A DNA stretch of 7,198 nt from Candidatus Roizmanbacteria bacterium. GTDB taxonomy: Bacteria > Patescibacteriota > Microgenomatia > UBA1406 > GWC2-37-13. This document shows positions 5,391-7,198 of the stretch, piece after piece. The position numbers were made by a program, and so were the translations under genes. Where the stretch lies: positions 1 to 7,198 of the forward strand of contig JACPMD010000076.1 in assembly GCA_016186235.1 (NCBI GenBank), in the 5' to 3' direction. The notes beneath the pieces are model-generated. The model was given only the letters and a program-made list of their open reading frames with translations, was not told the origin of the DNA and did not search any database. Positions within the stretch are counted from its first letter, which is position 1, and each line of letters begins with the position of its first letter.

Positions 5391-6508
5391 AAGTCCTCAT
5401 CGTCACCGATTACTTCTACCCCCATTGGACAGGAATTTCAAAGTCTATCTATAATCTCGTAACATCTTTGCAAAGTAAAATCCATTTTACAGTTCTCACG
5501 GTAAATTACACCGGTCGATTAAAATCAACTGAGACGCTCAAAAAAATAAAGATTATTCGTACTTTTAGTACGATATCTTTCAGCCGATCTAAATTTTCTT
5601 TGTCACTGTTCCTCAAAGCTATACCCCTCATTCGATCAAACGATGTGGTCTTTATTAACTCTCCTTCCGCACATATTTTGCCCATAGCTCTACTTGCAAA
5701 AGTATTTAAGAAAAAACTGCTCATTTTTCATCAAGGAGATCTAATCCTTCCAAATGGTTTCCTAAATCGGATAATTGAAAAAATATTTGATATCTCATCT
5801 TTTATTTCCTTTTCAATTGCTCATAAAGTAGCAACATATACGAGGGATTATGCCGAACACTCAAGAGTATTAAAGCCATTTCTTAAGAAGTTTAGTCCTC
5901 TGATTATGCCAATTTACTTATATGATTCTCCACAAGGCCAAACTATAAAAATACTACAAGGGCTTAAGAATCAAAAAAAAATTCTCTTTGGATTTGGAGG
6001 AAGATTTGTTGAGGAAAAAGGATTTGATATCCTGTTTAAAGCAATTCCTAAAGTAATGCGAGAAATTCCAAACGCTCATTTTATCTTTGCCGGAGAAATC
6101 AAGATGGAATATGAGGATTTTTTCAAAAAAACTCAAGCGTTGTTTGATCGGGTAAGACAAAACGTAACAATTATGGGGTTGCTCGATGAAAAAGAACTCG
6201 CCTACTTTTATAAAATGATTGATTTTATTGTGATTCCATCTCGTTCCGACTGCTTCCCTCTTTTTCAAGCCGAAGCAATGCTGGCGGGAAAACCGTCGAT
6301 AGTCTCCGATATTCCCGGAGCCCGTTTCTTAGTCAGACAAACGGGATTTGGTCTCGTTTTTGCGAGTGAAGACCCGAGAGACCTGGTAGAAAAGCTCATT
6401 GACGCGGCTAAAAACAGAGATCGTTTTAGACTTGGTCAACAAAAGGTCTCGGAAATTTTGAATAATACAAGAAATGCTGAAGCAATTAGAAAATATATTG
6501 AAGAGTGA
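5387..6508 (+). CDS. GT-B fold family 4 glycosyltransferase
   Basis: The 373-residue protein has the two-domain layout of CAZy family GT4. The N-terminal acceptor domain begins MKVLIVTDYFYPHWTGISKS, with the Gly-containing loop at 13-18. The C-terminal donor domain begins around 198 with LFGFGGRFVEEKGFDIL, where R206 and K211 match the residues that grip the nucleotide-sugar diphosphate. The usual E-x7-E motif is present as D288-x7-E296 in SDCFPLFQAEAM, so the first Glu is Asp. SDIPGAR at 307-313 is also typical. Such enzymes are retaining glycosyltransferases, usually peripheral at the inner membrane face, adding hexoses to lipids or glycan precursors; the donor and acceptor are unknown here. 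The gene overlaps the HAD gene by 4 nt and the methyltransferase gene by 35 nt, so the three are probably co-translated parts of one surface-glycan pathway. Confidence 0.9.
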   Translation: MKVLIVTDYFYPHWTGISKSIYNLVTSLQSKIHFTVLTVNYTGRLKSTETLKKIKIIRTFSTISFSRSKFSLSLFLKAIPLIRSNDVVFINSPSAHILPIALLAKVFKKKLLIFHQGDLILPNGFLNRIIEKIFDISSFISFSIAHKVATYTRDYAEHSRVLKPFLKKFSPLIMPIYLYDSPQGQTIKILQGLKNQKKILFGFGGRFVEEKGFDILFKAIPKVMREIPNAHFIFAGEIKMEYEDFFKKTQALFDRVRQNVTIMGLLDEKELAYFYKMIDFIVIPSRSDCFPLFQAEAMLAGKPSIVSDIPGARFLVRQTGFGLVFASEDPRDLVEKLIDAAKNRDRFRLGQQKVSEILNNTRNAEAIRKYIEE

Positions 6509-7198
6509 GATCGACCCCGCCTTCGCAAAAAGAGCGGAATTCCTCTTTCAAACAATTGAAGAGCGCAAACCGAAAAAAGTTTTGGATGCTGGTTGTGGAA
6601 GAGGATTCTATGTGCAGGCTTTAAGTTATTTTTCGTTTATCAAGGAAATTCAGGGAATTGATGTTAATGAAAAATACCTTGCTATTGCAAAACGAACTTG
6701 TACAGACCTTAGGTGTAGAGTTCGAAAAGCAAGCATTTATAGACTTCCCTATCCTAATGAGTATTTTGACTGTGTGATCTGTTCCGAGGTTTTAGAACAT
6801 TTAAATGATGATAATAAAGCCTTGCTTGAAATAAAAAGAGTACTCAAGAAAAATGGTCTACTTTTTGTAACGGTTCCCAATAAAAATTTTCCCTTTTTCT
6901 GGGATCCTTTAAATTGGATATTAATGAAGGTTTTTAAAACTCACGTAGATAAAAACATCTGGTGGCTCGCGGGTATCTGGGCAGATCATGAAAGACTCTA
7001 TGCAGAAAAACAATTAAAAATTCTAATTACGAATTGCGGTTTTCGAATAAAAGAAACAAGAAATATTATCTCCTGGTGCTGGCCTTTTTCACACTTTCTT
7101 CTGTACGGAATTGGGAAAAATTTCATAGAACTTTTTGGTTTTTCAGAATTGAGCCGTTTCTCGTATAAAGAAAACAAAGGCTTTGACAAAATTCTCGC
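6474..7198 (+). CDS. Class I SAM-dependent methyltransferase (partial, 3' end outside window)
   Basis: The first 241 codons are present and the frame is open to the window edge. The N-terminal half is a Methyltransf_11-type Rossmann fold. Motif I VLDAGCGRGFY (36-46) binds S-adenosylmethionine, D63 in GIDVNEKYL holds the ribose, LPYPNEYFDCVICSEVLEHL (91-110) is the typical motif II stretch, and RVLKKNGLLFVTVPN follows. The C-terminal part, rich in Trp and Phe (WDPLNWILMK, NIWWLAGIW), is the variable substrate-binding section and could touch a lipid or membrane. Methyltransferases of this kind next to GT4 enzymes often modify sugars of surface glycans or glycolipids, which is the likely role here. 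The ATG at 6474 is chosen as the only in-frame ATG before motif I. It lies inside the glycosyltransferase gene, and a TTG at 6498 is the alternative. Confidence 0.88.
   Translation, partial: MLKQLENILKSEIDPAFAKRAEFLFQTIEERKPKKVLDAGCGRGFYVQALSYFSFIKEIQGIDVNEKYLAIAKRTCTDLRCRVRKASIYRLPYPNEYFDCVICSEVLEHLNDDNKALLEIKRVLKKNGLLFVTVPNKNFPFFWDPLNWILMKVFKTHVDKNIWWLAGIWADHERLYAEKQLKILITNCGFRIKETRNIISWCWPFSHFLLYGIGKNFIELFGFSELSRFSYKENKGFDKIL

Noticed and set aside
6998..7189. Minus-strand 63-codon frame at the right end
   Set aside because: It is antisense to the continuing methyltransferase frame and has no recognisable features.

Overview
The window looks like a gene-dense, AT-rich chromosomal segment of a bacterium from the Candidate Phyla Radiation (Patescibacteria), most likely of the Microgenomates type. 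This is inferred from the kind of proteins present: a TPR protein with an acidic tail, a shrunken LytR/CPS-like protein with a LytR_C domain, a one-helix 64-residue protein, a DksA/TraR-like protein and an eroded Lgt. Other signs are tightly packed or overlapping genes, mostly weak ribosome binding sites and very short predicted leaders. No rRNA, tRNA, CRISPR array or complete mobile element is visible. All reading frames work with ordinary stop codons and no recoding is needed.

Layout. Positions 1-134 are non-coding as far as can be seen. They hold two near-identical 15-bp imperfect palindromes (31-45 and 56-70) and then a strong promoter (TTGACA, 16-nt spacer, TATACT) for the plus-strand TPR gene (135-926). 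Next comes a minus-strand block transcribed from about 4763 down to 887. In transcription order it contains an Lgt-family membrane protein (4763-3924), a DksA/TraR-type zinc-finger protein (4009-3644), a KefB-like cation/proton antiporter with an NAD-binding RCK domain (3630-1993), a LytR_C-domain membrane-anchored protein (2006-1086) and a one-helix small protein (1081-887). The small protein's 3' end overlaps the TPR gene tail to tail. A 45-bp divergent promoter region (4764-4808) separates this block from a plus-strand cluster: a HAD-like hydrolase (4809-5390), a GT-B (family 4) glycosyltransferase (5387-6508) and a class I SAM methyltransferase (6474 to beyond the window end). The methyltransferase is cut by the window edge.

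How the genes may work together. The plus-strand trio overlaps end to start (4 and 35 nt) and looks like part of a cell-surface glycan assembly or modification locus. The minus-strand block is an envelope and homeostasis group: lipoprotein-type membrane enzyme fold, ion/pH antiporter, LCP-like cell-wall protein and a transcriptional modulator. Several of its proteins look eroded relative to their families. The antiporter seems to lack about 27 residues around the conserved SSTA helix. The Lgt homolog has replacements at most of the known catalytic positions. The DksA homolog has Asp in place of the third zinc-binding Cys. The LCP region has lost its conserved arginine.

I did not find a clear new multi-gene defence or mobile system. 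The observations most worth checking are the antiporter deletion, the altered Lgt active site, the repeat pair at the left end and the TPR protein with a HIRAN-like domain.
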